Below, one piece after another: positions 34,786 to 47,378 of a stretch of 64,000 nucleotides of DNA. The stretch comes from Linepithema humile. Taxonomy: Eukaryota; Arthropoda; Insecta; Hymenoptera; Formicidae. Both the position numbers and the translations under genes were made by a program. Location of the stretch: positions 16,255,501 through 16,319,500 of the forward strand of contig NC_090129.1 of the NCBI RefSeq assembly GCF_040581485.1. The letters are read 5' to 3'. The notes under the pieces were generated by a model that was not told the origin of the DNA, made no database searches, and saw nothing but the letters and a program-made list of their open reading frames with translations. Each line of letters opens with the position of its first letter. Position 1 is the first letter of the stretch.

Positions 34786-36014
34786 TCACTTCCTGTATCG
34801 ATCAAAGCAATTAGATTTTTACTATCAATTTTTACATTTTTATAATATTTACGGCGATCCTGTCTGGAAATATCACACATATTTTTGACTTCGCTAGCGT
34901 TCTTTCTCTGACATTTCGCCGCAATGTGTCCGAATCCTCCGCAATTAAAGCACTTCATACCTTTTGCTTTGAAAGGGCAATCTATCGCATGATGACCCTG
35001 TGCACCGCAATTATGACATTGCCTTACGCTTTTTGTCCCATCCTGTCTCTCCCCCTCGCTACCTCCCTGCGTCCGTTGCTCCCTCGCACTCCGTTGCGGA
35101 CCCTGCTGACTCCTTCCGCGCAATGATATTCTCTCGAACGCCTCTAATAATGCTCTTCTGGTTTTAAGTCGCTGAACTCGTGCCTGATCTCGCAGCATCG
35201 GATCGGGAATCCCCTCGATTATGTATTCGATCATCTCGACTTTGTCGATTTTGATCCGATTACCCATTATCACCTTTTGATGCAGGTACTCATTGAAGAT
35301 CTCGTCTCTTCGCCACACGCGTTGTTCGAATTGCCTTCTTGCGTATACTCTGCTCGGTTCGTGAAAGAACATATTCTTCAATTCGACTAAAAGTTCATCG
35401 ATAGTTATTTCTGTATAACTCGGATTCGAGTGGAACCATTCTTGAGCTCTGCCTTTCAGACGTGATCCAATCATAATTCTTGCCACATCATCTGTCAATC
35501 TATATGCATTTCGCAGGGATCTTACACGGTTTTCCCATGCCGCGAACATGCCACTGTCACCCTCAAAATATCCCAATAGGCCCGCAATCGCGCTCACGTT
35601 CATTGCACCCGATTCATTTAAAATTATTGGACTTCTAGTTGCCGTATCGCTTGCCGACTCGCACCCGTCAATATGTGCGTTTTGCGATCGCTTCAACAGT
35701 TCGATCTCTCGTCGTGCCACCAAGAACTCTCGCTCTATCACTTCCTTCTCTCTTCGACAAAGTTCCATCTCCCGTCGAAGATATTCGGAATCGTCGGTAT
35801 TCGCACTCTGTTCGCTCGTATTCTCAAAATTCTCAATTCGTCTCTCTCCCCTTTCTCCCGGTACTCGCAACATCCATTTGCCCGTCGGATCCCTGTCTAA
35901 AATTCTCGCTATCAGCTCAGTTTTTACACCTCCTGTTGATAGGCCCATCTCTCGCAGTATTTCTTTTAATTCGCTGACTGTAAACTCATTTGGGGTTTTC
36001 TCCACACTCGCCAT
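34776..36014 (-). CDS. Gypsy gag with SAP-like N-terminus
   Basis: 412 codons from ATG at 36014. Residues about 10-50 (FTVSELKEILREMGLSTGG, then TELIARI) match the SAP DNA-binding motif. A Glu/Arg-rich coiled coil follows (about 85-115), then the retrotransposon gag core (WENRVRSLRNAYRLTDD; AQEWF). Two CCHC zinc knuckles close it (CHNCGAQGHHAIDC and CFNCGGFGHIAAKC), followed by the first protease residues (LIDTGSD). Confidence 0.9.
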   Translation of the reverse strand: MASVEKTPNEFTVSELKEILREMGLSTGGVKTELIARILDRDPTGKWMLRVPGERGERRIENFENTSEQSANTDDSEYLRREMELCRREKEVIEREFLVARREIELLKRSQNAHIDGCESASDTATRSPIILNESGAMNVSAIAGLLGYFEGDSGMFAAWENRVRSLRNAYRLTDDVARIMIGSRLKGRAQEWFHSNPSYTEITIDELLVELKNMFFHEPSRVYARRQFEQRVWRRDEIFNEYLHQKVIMGNRIKIDKVEMIEYIIEGIPDPMLRDQARVQRLKTRRALLEAFERISLRGRSQQGPQRSAREQRTQGGSEGERQDGTKSVRQCHNCGAQGHHAIDCPFKAKGMKCFNCGGFGHIAAKCQRKNASEVKNMCDISRQDRRKYYKNVKIDSKNLIALIDTGSDCR

Positions 36015-36191
36015 CTCTCACTTGCTACTTCTCGTCAAAAATATCGTCACAACTCAACTCAACTCGTCGTCACAACTCAACTCAACTCGTCGTTTTTGTC
36101 GAAAATTCACCGTCTTTGTGATATCGTTTTCAGTAGTTTTTTTTTTTTATCGCTATCGCTCACCGTCCCCCGCAACGTCAATTCACGTCAG

Positions 36192-36209
36192 ATCCCGGCT
36201 GAGCCCCCA
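36192..36209 (-). promoter_or_regulatory. Gypsy primer-binding site
   Basis: On the minus strand TGGGGGCTCAGCCGGGAT begins four bases inside the 5' LTR. It resembles the complement of the tRNA-Pro 3' end (…CCCGG..GAGCCC plus CCA) with two mismatches; the primer identity is therefore tentative. Confidence 0.65.
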
Positions 36210-36213
36210 AAAT

Positions 36214-36509
36214 TGTAGGGACTTGGTAGAAACGACAGCGAAATAATTAATAAAAGTATAAGTATATTTTAGAATAATTACAAGGATGTGTTCACTAGCC
36301 GACGGACGAACGAGAACTCTGTCTCCGTGGCTCGCATCGGCGGTCAGCCTCATGTTTTTCGCTAAGTCATTTAGCTCGTCTTTTGTATCGAGAGGCGTTT
36401 ATTGTTTATCAACTGCCTTACATCGGCTAATGTTTTGAAACGCCGATGTCTTGCTCGACCTAACCGTCTCGTTTTCTAACATTCGCAAATGTGATATTTT
36501 ACTTCTACA
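36214..36509 (-). repeat. Gypsy 5' LTR
   Basis: 296 bp, two substitutions relative to the 3' LTR. Confidence 0.95.
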
Positions 36510-36536
36510 TAATAATGCCGTAAATCTAATTGATAA

Positions 36537-37097
36537 GGCCTGTTCTACAATACGTCGTATGTCGGCGTCGGATGTCGGACGCATGCGCACTCGGTTGTCG
36601 GCTGTCGCATGAAGCTGTCGGGAGTCGGTTGTCGTTATCGTAACGAGAGATGGTCAACTCTCATCTTTTCCGGTTTCCGACTTCCGATAGGCCTTACGAC
36701 TGGATGCAAATATAATATAAGAGATCATGTAAGTGATCAAATTGTTGCACCGACATCCTTGTAAATTTAAAAAACTCATGATTATTCGTCCGAAAATATG
36801 TAAATAATGTTCGATGAGCACCATGAGTTTGTCTCATATTTCTTGAAATATGTGGTTTTACCCACCACCTTCTTGTTATTTTGCGTCTTTTTCTTAAAGA
36901 TAATCTAATTTTTGTTATATGTAACAAAATTAATAATAGATTTAAATAATTTCTCATCACTCTACTTTCCATTTTTATATTTGTTGTTGCACCGACTTAC
37001 GACTATATTGTAGAATGACAAGTCGTATTCAGATCCGACATTCAACGTACGACAAACGACATCCGACGCCGACATACGACGTATTGTAGAACAGGCC
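36537..37097 (-). mobile_element. Harbinger derivative, TSD taa
   Basis: ggcctgttctacaatacgtc at 36537 and its complement ending at 37097; taa at 36534-36536 and 37098-37100. The minus strand 36972-36694 still codes for the N-terminal part of a HARBI1-like transposase (RRWWVKPHI, then RTLFTYFRT and FFKFTRMS). This ties the MITE to the PIF/Harbinger superfamily directly. The catalytic part is deleted. Confidence 0.88.
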
Positions 37098-38636
37098 TAA
37101 GAGTAATAGCTATCAGGGAATCAAATTCAATTCCATTTTTAATGAATTACAATACTTTCATGTGTGTGCGCCAGGATTGCCTCCTTGCATTGGACACGAT
37201 TTATTCGAAGGCGTTACAGCCTTTGATTTAAAATTATACATTGATTATTTTATTTTAAAAAAAATGGTTTACATTAATTGAATTAAATACTCTGATTGAT
37301 AAATTCCATTACTCAACGGAAGATCGGAAAGATAAGCCTTGTACATTATCAGCTACAAGTAAACAGATTACTGGTGGAGCTTGCCAAATCTGGACATTTT
37401 TACGGCTTTTCCCTCTATTAATTGATGACAAAATTAAGGATATTCATGATGAAGTGTGGCTTTGTTTTCTTTTACTGACAGAAATTGTCGAAATTGTATG
37501 TTTACCGACAATTCACAAATCATGTTTGCCTTATCTTAACAGAATCATTTTGGAGTACCTTTCCATGAGGCAACGGTTATTTCCTAACATTAATCTACGA
37601 CCAAAACATCACTACCTTTCTCACTACTGCAAATTAATTTTAGAATTTGGTCCTTTAATAAAAGTTTGAAGCATGAGATTCGAGAACAAACATCGATTTT
37701 TTAAAAGAGCTATTCGAAATCTTCTTAATTTTATTAACGTTGTGAAATCCCTAAGTGAAAAACACGAACTTTTTCAAAGTCTGGTACGATTGGGAGCTGA
37801 CAGCAGACTTAAATAAAAAGTATATGAACTTGGTCATTTTAACATCGACATGTATCAGGAAAATATTAAAACGGCCATAAGGAAAATTAATTTACCTGAT
37901 GACATCCAACAATGCACCAGAGTTAATTTGAAAGGTACAGAATACATAAAAGGGCATGCTCTAGTAATACGCCAAGATGGTTACGAGGAGAACATTACTA
38001 TAGGAAGGATTTGTTTGTTTCTTTGTTCCATCGAAATGCATGTTTATGCTGTGTTTGAAGTGATAGAGAGTTCTTTTATACCATCCCTTTGAGCTTATGA
38101 GCTCGGACGAACAATTGATTACGAATGCCTTTCCTTGCATGAGGTGATGGATTTCAAACCAATGCACATATACAATTTAGGAAACATGCTGTGTATTTAA
38201 ACCATGCTATGGATTTGTGTCTCATTATTTCTAATAAAATATGCTATACGCCTGCACATATTACCAAGTACATTTAGTATGAAATTTTGTTTCTTATTAT
38301 ATATCTCCTGCTTTTCATTAATTGGTTTAAAAATTCCAATTTTAACAAAGTATACTGAATTTATTATATATTGTTCATTGTTAACATTCATATGTATATG
38401 TAAATATTATGAATGGATATGTTATAAATTAATAAATACTTTTTTCAGCTTTCACGATGCCTTTATTTAAAATTGAGTCACCTGGTTCCAAAAAAGTAAT
38501 GGTAAATGCTGAAAGTATTTCACAAATAATTGAAATTGCTATTAAGAAATTGAATCTTCCTGCTGGTGAAGTTTATACGGTAAATTTATCATTTCAATTA
38601 TTAATTTTTTAACTGTATTAAGAATTCCATCTTTTT

Positions 38637-38756
38637 CGCTGACGGGGGTCATGATATCTTGAAAATGACTCGATCGATTTACTTCAAATTTCGAGGCAAT
38701 ATGTTCTTAGATAGTTTTTCCTCTTGTGGATGATGCTAAGTTTTTTAAAAAATATT

Positions 38757-38793
<37 letters not shown>

Positions 38794-38997
38794 CAAAATG
38801 GTAATCATTTAAAATTATCAAAAAAATCGAAAACTGTCGAACCTTAGAACTTCAAACAATCACCATTCTGTTCAATATTCAAAACATAAAACCTGGCATT
38901 GTGAATAAGAGAAAAAACTATTTAAGAACATTGCCTCCAAATTCGAAATAAATCGGCTGAGTCGTTTTCGAAATATCGTAGCCCCCATCAGTCAGCG
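38637..38997. mobile_element. MITE with cgctgac ends in CIDE-N intron 1
   Basis: 361 bp. About 90-bp diverged terminal inverted repeats (cgctgacgggggtcatgata and its partner at 38905-38997). A (CA)n run at 38760-38791 fills the middle. No coding capacity. Confidence 0.75.
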
Positions 38998-40158
38998 AAG
39001 TAAAGTTGGTTGACGTCAACTATAATAACAGATTAATGTGAATGAAATTGTAATACAAAAATGATTATATACATGTATCAATACATGTATAATAGAATGA
39101 AAACCTCCAATCTAATCAAATAAATAATTATTATGATAAAAATTCTCCTACTTTTTCGGTGATCTAGCTGGATGTCTCATCTTGAATTAAGTGTAGAAAA
39201 ATTGATACAATATTTTTTTATTCACTTTATACAGTTAGCGTTACAGGAAGATGAAACAGAAATTGATGACGATGAGATCTTAATTCAGTTATCACAATTA
39301 AGCACCACGCCCATACTATTAACCGTTTTGAGTGAAAACAAAAATTGGAAAGATATACTCGCAGAAAGAAAAAATGATCAAAATGTCTTAAATGTAACAA
39401 CTTCAAAAAATTTGCCAGGTAATTCATATAAAATGTTCAATATTTCAATACATTGATTCTTTTAATTCCACTTTTCATTTGTATATATAGTACATATTCA
39501 AAAGTTAGATGTAAATAAGTGAAAGTAAGGCGGTAAACAAATTTATTTTGTGAAAAAGTGTGTTTCAAACCATTCTTTGTTTTTCAAATAATTTGGGTAC
39601 TGATTGTTAACGTAAGTCAAGCACATTTGATTTTCTTGTGTAAAAGCGCATACATGTGATAGATATAATGCTTAAGTTTTATGTTGTATATTAGTTTTTA
39701 AGTTGAAACTGAGAGAGCACTCTCTCGTCGTCATCGATTCGATCGATTAGTCAGCGCTAGTAATCAATACAAAAAGCACGTGTGATTATATTCAATAAAA
39801 TTTTACATTATACAAAAATTATTTGCTCAACTTTAACTAATTAACATAAATTTTACACATAATATCGAATCAACTTAACAACACACACACTTTACACTTT
39901 TAAAATATCATGAATTTATTGTTTTTGCTTTTTTTTCTTTATATTTTAATTTCTATATTTATTCTAGCATCTCCAAGTACTTCAACATCGTCGATGTCAA
40001 GTAACTCGTCTAAAGGTTCGTTTATACATATCCGTACCGTATCCGTACCGTGTCCGTACCGTACCGGCAAGATTCGATATGAGTATTTACACATATCCGG
40101 CTCGCATCCGTGAATATTTTGAAACATCAGTCTTGAGACATACATCTGAACTGTGAAC

Positions 40159-40473
40159 ATGGCAGAGCTATCGATAAACGAATTAGCGGTAATAGTATTA
40201 ATTTTAGACGAAGAGAAATCTTAAAAAAAAAAAAAAAAAAACGGATTTTATGGGTTCATAAAGCATGGACAAAACGAAAAACAAAAGGTGAATTTTTTAC
40301 ATTTTACATATAAAGAATTGGTTGATGATGCAACTAAATTTTATCAATATTTTAGAATGTCAGAACATGCTTTTAATGTGTTACTCAATTTAATTGATAA
40401 TAAAATACGAAAACAATATACAAGATGGAGAGAACCGGCTAGCGAAAACACGTTCCTACATATGTATGTATAA
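40159..40473 (+). pseudogene. Harbinger transposase N-terminal exon
   Basis: ATG at 40159 is followed by an early TAA just before an A19 run. Beyond the run, in other frames, the N-terminal landmarks continue (ELVDDATKFYQYFRMSEHAF, then LIDNKIRK and RWREP), as in HARBI1-like transposases. No catalytic domain. Confidence 0.7.
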
Positions 40474-40690
40474 ATTTTTGAAGAGAATTGTGTATTTTTT
40501 TTTCAAATAAAATAATGTTTAATGAATATAAAAATTTATTTGTAAAATAATATTTATCATGAGTAAAATTACCTGGTTGGTCAAGTTCTTGAGAAATACT
40601 CTGCCACAGTTTTTCTTTATAAATTCCATCAAGATATTTTGGATGGGAAAGATCGTATAATTCGATGTGTTGTTGCACTAATTCTATCAA
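40439..40690 (-). pseudogene. MADF-domain gene fragment
   Basis: Minus strand LIELVQQHIELYDLSHPKYL, then YKEKLWQSISQEL, is the first two helices of a MADF DNA-binding domain. MADF/Myb-like proteins are the usual partner gene of Harbinger transposases. The third helix and remainder are missing. Confidence 0.75.
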
Positions 40691-41240
40691 TTTTGTTGAA
40701 ATAATTTTATCTTAATCCATTTCTTAATTTTAAAAGAATGCTCTCGATATCGCAGATTGATACAAAATGAGACTCAAAAATCTGAATGCTACACTGAAGC
40801 CTATTTACATTTGTCAGTACCGGCACGTTCAATGCCGTCCGATCCGTGAAAATATCGTCGTCAACGACATCTGCGGTGCCGGTACGGACACGGACGGCAC
40901 GGATACGGAATAGTGTAAATACTTACATTTAATCATATGGAATCGAATCTAACATCCGTGCACGGACGTGTACGGTACGGACACGGTACGGATACGGTAC
41001 GGATATGTATAAACGGACCTTAAGAAACAGTACGTCCTAAACATGAAAGAAGGCGTGCGGGACAAAATATCTGACACAATAATTACTACTTGCCAAAGAG
41101 GAGAAAAATTATTGCCTGCACGAAGGCAAGCAATAAATCGAGTTGTCGCAGATTATATGATAAATGTGCTTCAACAGACATCAAGAGGAGTATCTGAAAA
41201 AATAGCAAAAAATATTTGTAAGACATATCCGCAAACTTTT

Positions 41241-41560
41241 TGTATGGTACACGAACAATATATTTTAATTTGTGTTATTTTTTATACTCGCGCTTTTTCT
41301 CCGTACGCGAGCTACCGAGCGTTTTCGCTATTCTGTTGTTATTGCCACGAGTGGCTCGCGAGTGCGCGCGCTTTCCGATAGCGTCACTACCTGATTTCCG
41401 TCTTCTTGCTTGCATTGCAACACGTGAAATAAATAAGTTCTTTGTCGAAAAGTGCAATAAATATATTTAAAACTTAAGAGAAGTGTCTATTTCTCGGCCA
41501 CGTCGTCCTCGATGCAATCTTCCGTGGACAACCGTGGATATCGTACGACAGTACGCAACA
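41241..41560 (+). repeat. BEL 2 5' LTR
   Basis: 320 bp; three substitutions and one 1-bp indel relative to the 3' LTR by my count. Confidence 0.95.
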
Positions 41561-41566
41561 AATTAT

Positions 41567-41583
41567 TGGTCCTTCGAGCCGGA
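41567..41583 (+). promoter_or_regulatory. BEL 2 primer-binding site, tRNA-Tyr type
   Basis: TGGTCCTTCGAGCCGGA, identical to BEL 1 and complementary to the 3' end of tRNA-Tyr plus CCA. Confidence 0.85.
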
Positions 41584-42024
41584 TAATCTAAAAATCCGAG
41601 CTTTTCGACAAAGGGACAACGAGGCTTCGCGACCAAGCGAGCAAATTCCTCGGCCCTCAGCAACAAACGGTGTCACGACCACATCCTTGAATCATCATCA
41701 AGGCGCTGCAACCAAGCAGCCTTCCGGTGCATTTCCATTGCGCCAACATTTTCCGGACATCTCGAGAACGACCACGAGTGAATGGAGGCGTCAACCGGAC
41801 ATCTCGCCAAACGCAGCCAATCTCCCAGCCGGTCGACGAGCATCTGTAATCCACCACAACACGCGGACAAGGATTGCAGGGCGACGGTCACAGGACCAAA
41901 GGACCATCGCGGGACAACGATTCAGCCATCTGGCGCGTGCCGGTAAGGGTAGTCATTCTATAACGGTGCCAATCCAAAATAATTCGTTCGATATCTCAAT
42001 TACGTTCGATTCAAAATAGATTAA

Positions 42025-45000
42025 GATCCTGTCGTTATCAAAAAACAACGTGGAATTATTAAAAGTGCGTGCACGCGGATTAAAACATATGTAAATTCAA
42101 TCGCTTCCGTGACACCAACGGTCATAGCTCAACTCGAGGAGCGCAAATTGAAATTAAACGAATATTGGTCGACATACAATGAGTTACAATCTCGCATCGA
42201 ATTAATCGACGAAAATAAAGCTAACGATCGTATTAATTTCGAAGAGGCCTATTATTCGCTCTCTGCCAAAATTCGTGAGATACTCAACCCTGTGAATCCG
42301 TCGCGTAACGCAATAAGTTCTCCGTCCACCTCGCGCATGTCCGACCAATCAGATTCTCAGCTCAATGTTCGATTGCCCAAGCTAAATTTACCTACGTTTT
42401 CTGGAAGGTATCACGAGTGGTTCCCATTTTTCGACTCCTTCAATTCTGTAATACACTCGAATCCATCGCTCAGCAACATACAACGGTTACAATACTTAAA
42501 GGCCTCATTGGCTGACGACGCGTGCAATGTAATTAGCTCATTGGAAATTTCAGACCGAAACTACGACGTCGCATGGAATCTTTTGAAAGATCGCTACGAT
42601 AATAAACGCGTTATCGTGCACACGCACATCAAGGCCATCATGGAATTGCCATCCATAAATAAAGAAAATGCAGCCGAGCTAAGACAGATTGCGGACGGGG
42701 CAACCAGACACATACAAGCTCTCCAAGCTCTCAAGCGCCCCACACAGCACTGGGACGATCTGCTCGTACATATCCTGGCTTCTAAATTAGACGCAATCAC
42801 GCTACGAGAATGGCAAGCCTCATTGGTTGGCACGGATCCTCCTACATTCAGGCAGTTCAGCGATTTTATTACACACCGTTGCCAAATGCTTGAAGCTACG
42901 TGCAATACAATTAATGCCACAAGGGCAAATACTAGCAAGCGCACAGCGACCAATACAAAACGCCAAACAGTCTGCGTTGCCACGGTCAAATCCAAATGTA
43001 CCTTTTGCGATGGTGAGCATGCCATCTACTACTGCAAGGATTTCTTAGCGTTGCCAATAGCAAAAAGGATATCAGAAACTCAAGGTCACAAGATCTGCAG
43101 CAATTGCCTAAGATCCTCTTCACACGCATCTAGCAAGTGCCCCTCTCAAGGTTGCAAAATTTGCAAGGCCAAGCACAACATGTTGCTGCACCAATTTGAG
43201 AATAAACCAGAAGAGCGTTCCAACAATTCGGATAGCCATAAGGAACCCGTCGCCACATCCCATCAAGCCGTCTTGACAACACACGCACGCAGTTCCAGTG
43301 ATGCAAGGCATGTAATGCTATCCACTGCCGTAGTGGATGCCTTCAGTAAGGATAGATCTCCAGTAGCCTGTCGCGTATTGCTGGACAGTGGGTCACAGGC
43401 CAACTTCATTTCAAGGGAGTGCGTGAAGACTCTCAAACTACAACCGCAACCCTTAAATGTATCAATCTCTGGCATAAATAAAGCAACGACGAAATCTACG
43501 CACGCAGTCCAAGTGAAGTTGCAGTCACGCTTCAACTCATACAACGTAACCATCCAGTGCATTGTTACAGACCAAATTACCTGCAAACTGCCAACGCTCA
43601 CTATGAAACGAGACGTTTATGATCTTCCTCGAAATCTAAAATTAGCGGATCCACAATTTAACGTGTCGGCGGAGATTGATGTACTCCTAGGAGCCGAAGT
43701 ATTCTGGGACCTGCTATGCGTGGGACAGATTAAGCGATCCACTGAACATCCGACATTACAAAAAACACACTTCGGTTGGATATTGGCAGGCTGTCTGAGT
43801 AGCGATAAAAAACAAGCACAGGAAGTACAATCCTTCCATGCAACTATCACCAACACTCAGCTGCACGAACAACTGTCTCGGTTTTGGCAAATCGAAGACA
43901 TTCACCATACCTCCGGATACACGGCCGAAGAAACTCTTTCAGAAAGACACTTTCTGGACAATGTATCCCAAAATTCAAAGGGCAGATACATCGTCAAGCT
44001 GCCAATCAAGGAATCAAAGGCCGTTAACCTAGGACAATCAAAAGACATCGCCTTAAAACGCCTGCTTCATTCAGAAAGACGTCTTAGCCGGAATCCAGGC
44101 CTAAAGATGCAGTACGTCCGATTTATGAACGAATACCTGACCTTAGGACACATGAAGCGAGTAGACGTGTCACCGAGCGAAGATTCAATGTCCTATTATC
44201 TACCGCATCACTGCGTGTTTAAGGGATCAAGGCAGTCGTCAAAAATCCGCGTTGTCTTCGACGCCTCGTGTAAAAGCAGCACTGGCGTATCCTTGAACGA
44301 CGTCCTCAGAGTAGGGCCCGTCGTACAACAGGATCTGATGTCCATTGTTATGCGCTTCCGTACGACCGCTTATGTAATGGTGGCGGACATAATAAAAATG
44401 TATCGCCAGGTACTGATACATCCATCGCAGACATGCTTGCAAAGGATTTTATGGCGCAGTGATTCATCTTCGGACATTGGGACGTACGAGCTAGTCACGG
44501 TCACCTACGGTACGTCGTCTGCATCGTTCCTTGCTACAAGATGCTTGAAACATTTGGCAGAAAAACACTCGGCGGACTATCCAATCGGTTCCAGGCACGT
44601 CCAACGTGATTTTTACGTCGACGACCTACTCACCGGGGCCGACACGCTTCAGGACGCAAGGGCAGCTCGAGATGAGATCATATCGTTGTTAAAATTGGGC
44701 TCGTTTGAACTCAGCAAGTGGGCCTCAAATTGCCCACAACTACTGGACGCGATCGACGATCAAAACAACGGCCTGATTTCTATTCGTGATGGCGCAGACT
44801 CTCACATACTAGGAATACAATGGAATCCAATAACCGACACCTTTCATTTCTCGTACGAAACTGAAATGGAACACAACGCAGTATCCAAGCGATTCATACT
44901 GTCGAAAGTCGCTAGGTTGTTCGACCCGTTGGGTCTTCTCGGACCGACCATAGTTATCGCCAAATTGATCTTACAAGATTTGTGGAAATCAGGCGTGCAC

Positions 45001-47208
45001 TGGGACGAATCCGTTCCACAAACCATACACACCTGATGGTCAACGCTCAAATCTCAGTTGAACGAATTAAACCAATTAACGATTTCCCGACGTGTCAAGT
45101 TCTCAGCAAGTCTTCAAGACCTACAAATACATGGTTTCTGTGACGCCAGTCAACATGCCTACGGAGCAAGCGTCTACATACGCACAAGAGTCAATTCTAA
45201 CGAGTATAGGTCTGAGTTACTTTGCTCGAAGTCGAGAATTGCACCGTTAAAGGCTATATCGCTTCCACGTCTGGAGTTATCAGCAGCGTTATTGCTAGCA
45301 CGCCTAATCGACAAGATACGAACATCAATAAACGCAAGGGACATTCGAACACATCTCTGGTCAGATTCAACAATAACTCTGAATTGGATCGCCTCATCAT
45401 CGCGCAAATGGTCAGTCTTCGTAGCCAATAGAGTAGGAGAAATTCAGAGGCTAACGGAGCTCGGAAGTTGGCGACATGTTCCGTCTGCACAGAATCCAGC
45501 GGACGTGCTTTCTCGGGGCCTCAACCCTCGCGACCTAATTAATGCCACTTTATGGTGGCACGGTCCGGCCTTCTTGCAATTCGACGACACTTCGTGGCCG
45601 ACCACTGAACTTACATGTTTTGATGACCAAGCGCCGGAACTAAGAAAGGTTTGCAACGTCGCTGCTCTGGAAAACGACATTGTTCTAAACATATTGGCCA
45701 AAAATTCTAAGCTGGAAAGAGCTTGCCGTATAGTCTCCTATTGTCTAAGAGCCTTAAACAAACACTCAAGACCACCCTCTTTATTAATATCGCACGTGGA
45801 AATATCAGCGGCTCTATTGCTAATGTGCAAAATAACTCAACGGCATTTCTTCCCTCAGGAATACAGATCATTGAGCAAGAATGAGACTATACCTACCTCT
45901 AGCAAGATCTTATCATTATCGCCGTTCATGGACGAACGCAGATTAATACGCGTGGGGGGCAGATTGAAAAACTCAGAACTATCCTTTGACGCGCGTCACC
46001 CAATACTCCTGCCGAGCAATCATGACTTGACGAAACGAATAATAATGAGAGAACATATAAGGAACATGCATTCGGGTACTCAAGCTACCATGGCCGCAGT
46101 CAGGCAACAATTCTGGCCTTTAACTTTACGATCCGTCACTCGAAAAATCATCTTAGGGTGTGTAAAATGCTTTAGAACAAACCCAACGTTTTCAGAAGCA
46201 CCAATGAGCTCTTTACCTGCTAGTCGCGTTACGGTTTCCAGGCCATTCTCACATTGTGGATTGGACTACGCTGGTCCGATGATTCTGCGGGAGGGTAAGA
46301 AACGAAACGCGCGCAATCATAAGGCTTACGTCGCGATATTCGTCTGTTTCGCGGTTAAGGCAGTGCACATAGAGCTGGTGAGCGATTTCACTTCCGACGT
46401 GTTTATAGCTGCACTTAGACGTTTTATATCTCGCAGGGGAAAACCTTCCCACATTTATTCCGACAACGGAACAACATTCGTCGGTGCTAAAAATCAGCTC
46501 AACGAGTTCTTCGAATTTTTGAGCAAAAATCAAACACAGGCGGATGTAATACAGTTCCTTTGCGATCAACAAACCTATTGGAGCTTCATACCTCCCAATG
46601 CCCCTCACTGTGGTGGCCTATGGGAGGCAGCGGTCAAATCCGCAAAACACCACTCAAATCGGATTGTAGGCAGGGCTCATTTGACTTTCGAGGAAATGCA
46701 GACTGTACTCTGTGAAATAGAGGCAGTTTTAAATTCGCGGCCTTTGTTTGCGTTAAGCGCGGATCCGAACGACTTGTCGTATTTAAGTCCGGGTCATTTC
46801 TTGATTGGCACCGTCATAAATGATTTCCCTTCTCATGATTTAAGCGATGTTAATGAAAACCGTCTAATAAGATGGCAGCGAGTGGAGCAATTGAGGCAGC
46901 ATTTTTGGCGTCGATGGAGTCTCGAGTACCTTCACTCATTACAAGCGCGATCGAAATGGAGAGTAAACAAGGGCACTCAACTGAAACCCAACCAACTGGT
47001 TCTTGTAAAGCAACTGGACCTGTCTCCATTACATTGGCTTTTAGGCCGCGTGCAAGAGGTTCACGCAGGGACTGATGACATAATACGTACAGCTACCGTA
47101 AAAACCGCCAAAGGGTTTCTTACTAGACCTTTAACCAGGCTTGCGATTTTGCCTGTCGAAACGCTTGACACTGTCACGGAAACTTCCAATCGTTCCACAC
47201 CAACTTAG
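42025..47208 (+). pseudogene. BEL 2 gag-pol, one in-frame stop
   Basis: A single frame is open from 42025 to 47208, except for TGA at 45034-45036 (an Arg codon is likely, by comparison with BEL 1). No ATG is present where BEL 1 starts; the corresponding bases read ATA and then a TAA, so initiation may also be lost. Domains: DUF1759 gag (LPKLNLPTFSGRYHEWFPFF), knuckle CTFCDGEHAIYYC, protease VLLDSGSQANFIS, DUF1758, RT with FYVDDLLTG near 44615, RNase H FCDASQHAYGA, zinc-binding H2C2, integrase core (LDYAGP; YSDNGTTF; LCEIEAVLNSRP) and a DUF5641 tail. RT and integrase catalytic residues are intact. Confidence 0.92.
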
Positions 47209-47378
47209 ATTAGCATCAGCGAATTAATTAATAGTTTCTTAGGATTAAGTCATAGCGTTACTTATTTAGGAGACAAGTTAAAGGAAAGAGAGAAAGCACA
47301 GCGTTTTCTTTTGTATTTATCGCCACTTACTCATGTTAATTTACCTAATTGAAGGCGTTACCTTCAAGGCGGGCGGCG

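Larger units (their letters stand above)
31462..36509 (-). mobile_element. Gypsy LTR retrotransposon (young)
   Basis: Minus-strand element with 296-bp LTRs starting TGTAG and ending CTACA, and a 4-bp duplication taat (31458-31461 and 36510-36513). gag with two CCHC knuckles, protease, RT-RNase H and integrase are all present. LTRs differ at only two positions, so the insertion is recent, yet the coding region has two frame changes and one stop. Confidence 0.95.
30345..38092 (+). pseudogene. Transposase of a two-gene transposon, split by Gypsy and a Harbinger MITE
   Basis: Coding pieces are 30345-30731, 30735-31461, 36514-36536 and 37101-38092. They join in the same protein once Gypsy and the MITE (each with one duplication copy) are removed. 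Landmarks are ILYQDAFEIVNPIG (Asp), LVFITGDNLGSHRLGEF (Asp), CQYLCRFC, LPPCIGHDLFEGV and RPKHHYLSHY followed by RFENKHRFFK. This is the layout of a Tnp2/CACTA-like family widespread in animals (superfamily moderate). Damage beyond the insertions: a shift at 30731, an extra A near 37262, TGA near 37668 in place of Trp, TAA near 37815, and a frame break after 38092. The N-terminus is lost towards the hAT remnant. Confidence 0.7.
40014..41020. mobile_element. Harbinger deletion derivative, TSD taa
   Basis: Ends aggttcgtttatacatatcc and the complement of aggtccgtttatacatatcc; taa at 40011-40013 and 41021-41023. Both ends continue into repeated 'gtaccgtatcc' words (subterminal repeats). It keeps the beginnings of two divergent Harbinger genes (next two entries). 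It interrupts exon 3 of the CIDE-N gene. Confidence 0.88.

Noticed and set aside
41483..42019. 178-codon plus-strand open frame after the BEL 2 5' LTR
   Set aside because: It begins inside the LTR and crosses the primer site and leader; no gag-like motif, and BEL 1 has no equivalent. It is a chance frame in the leader.
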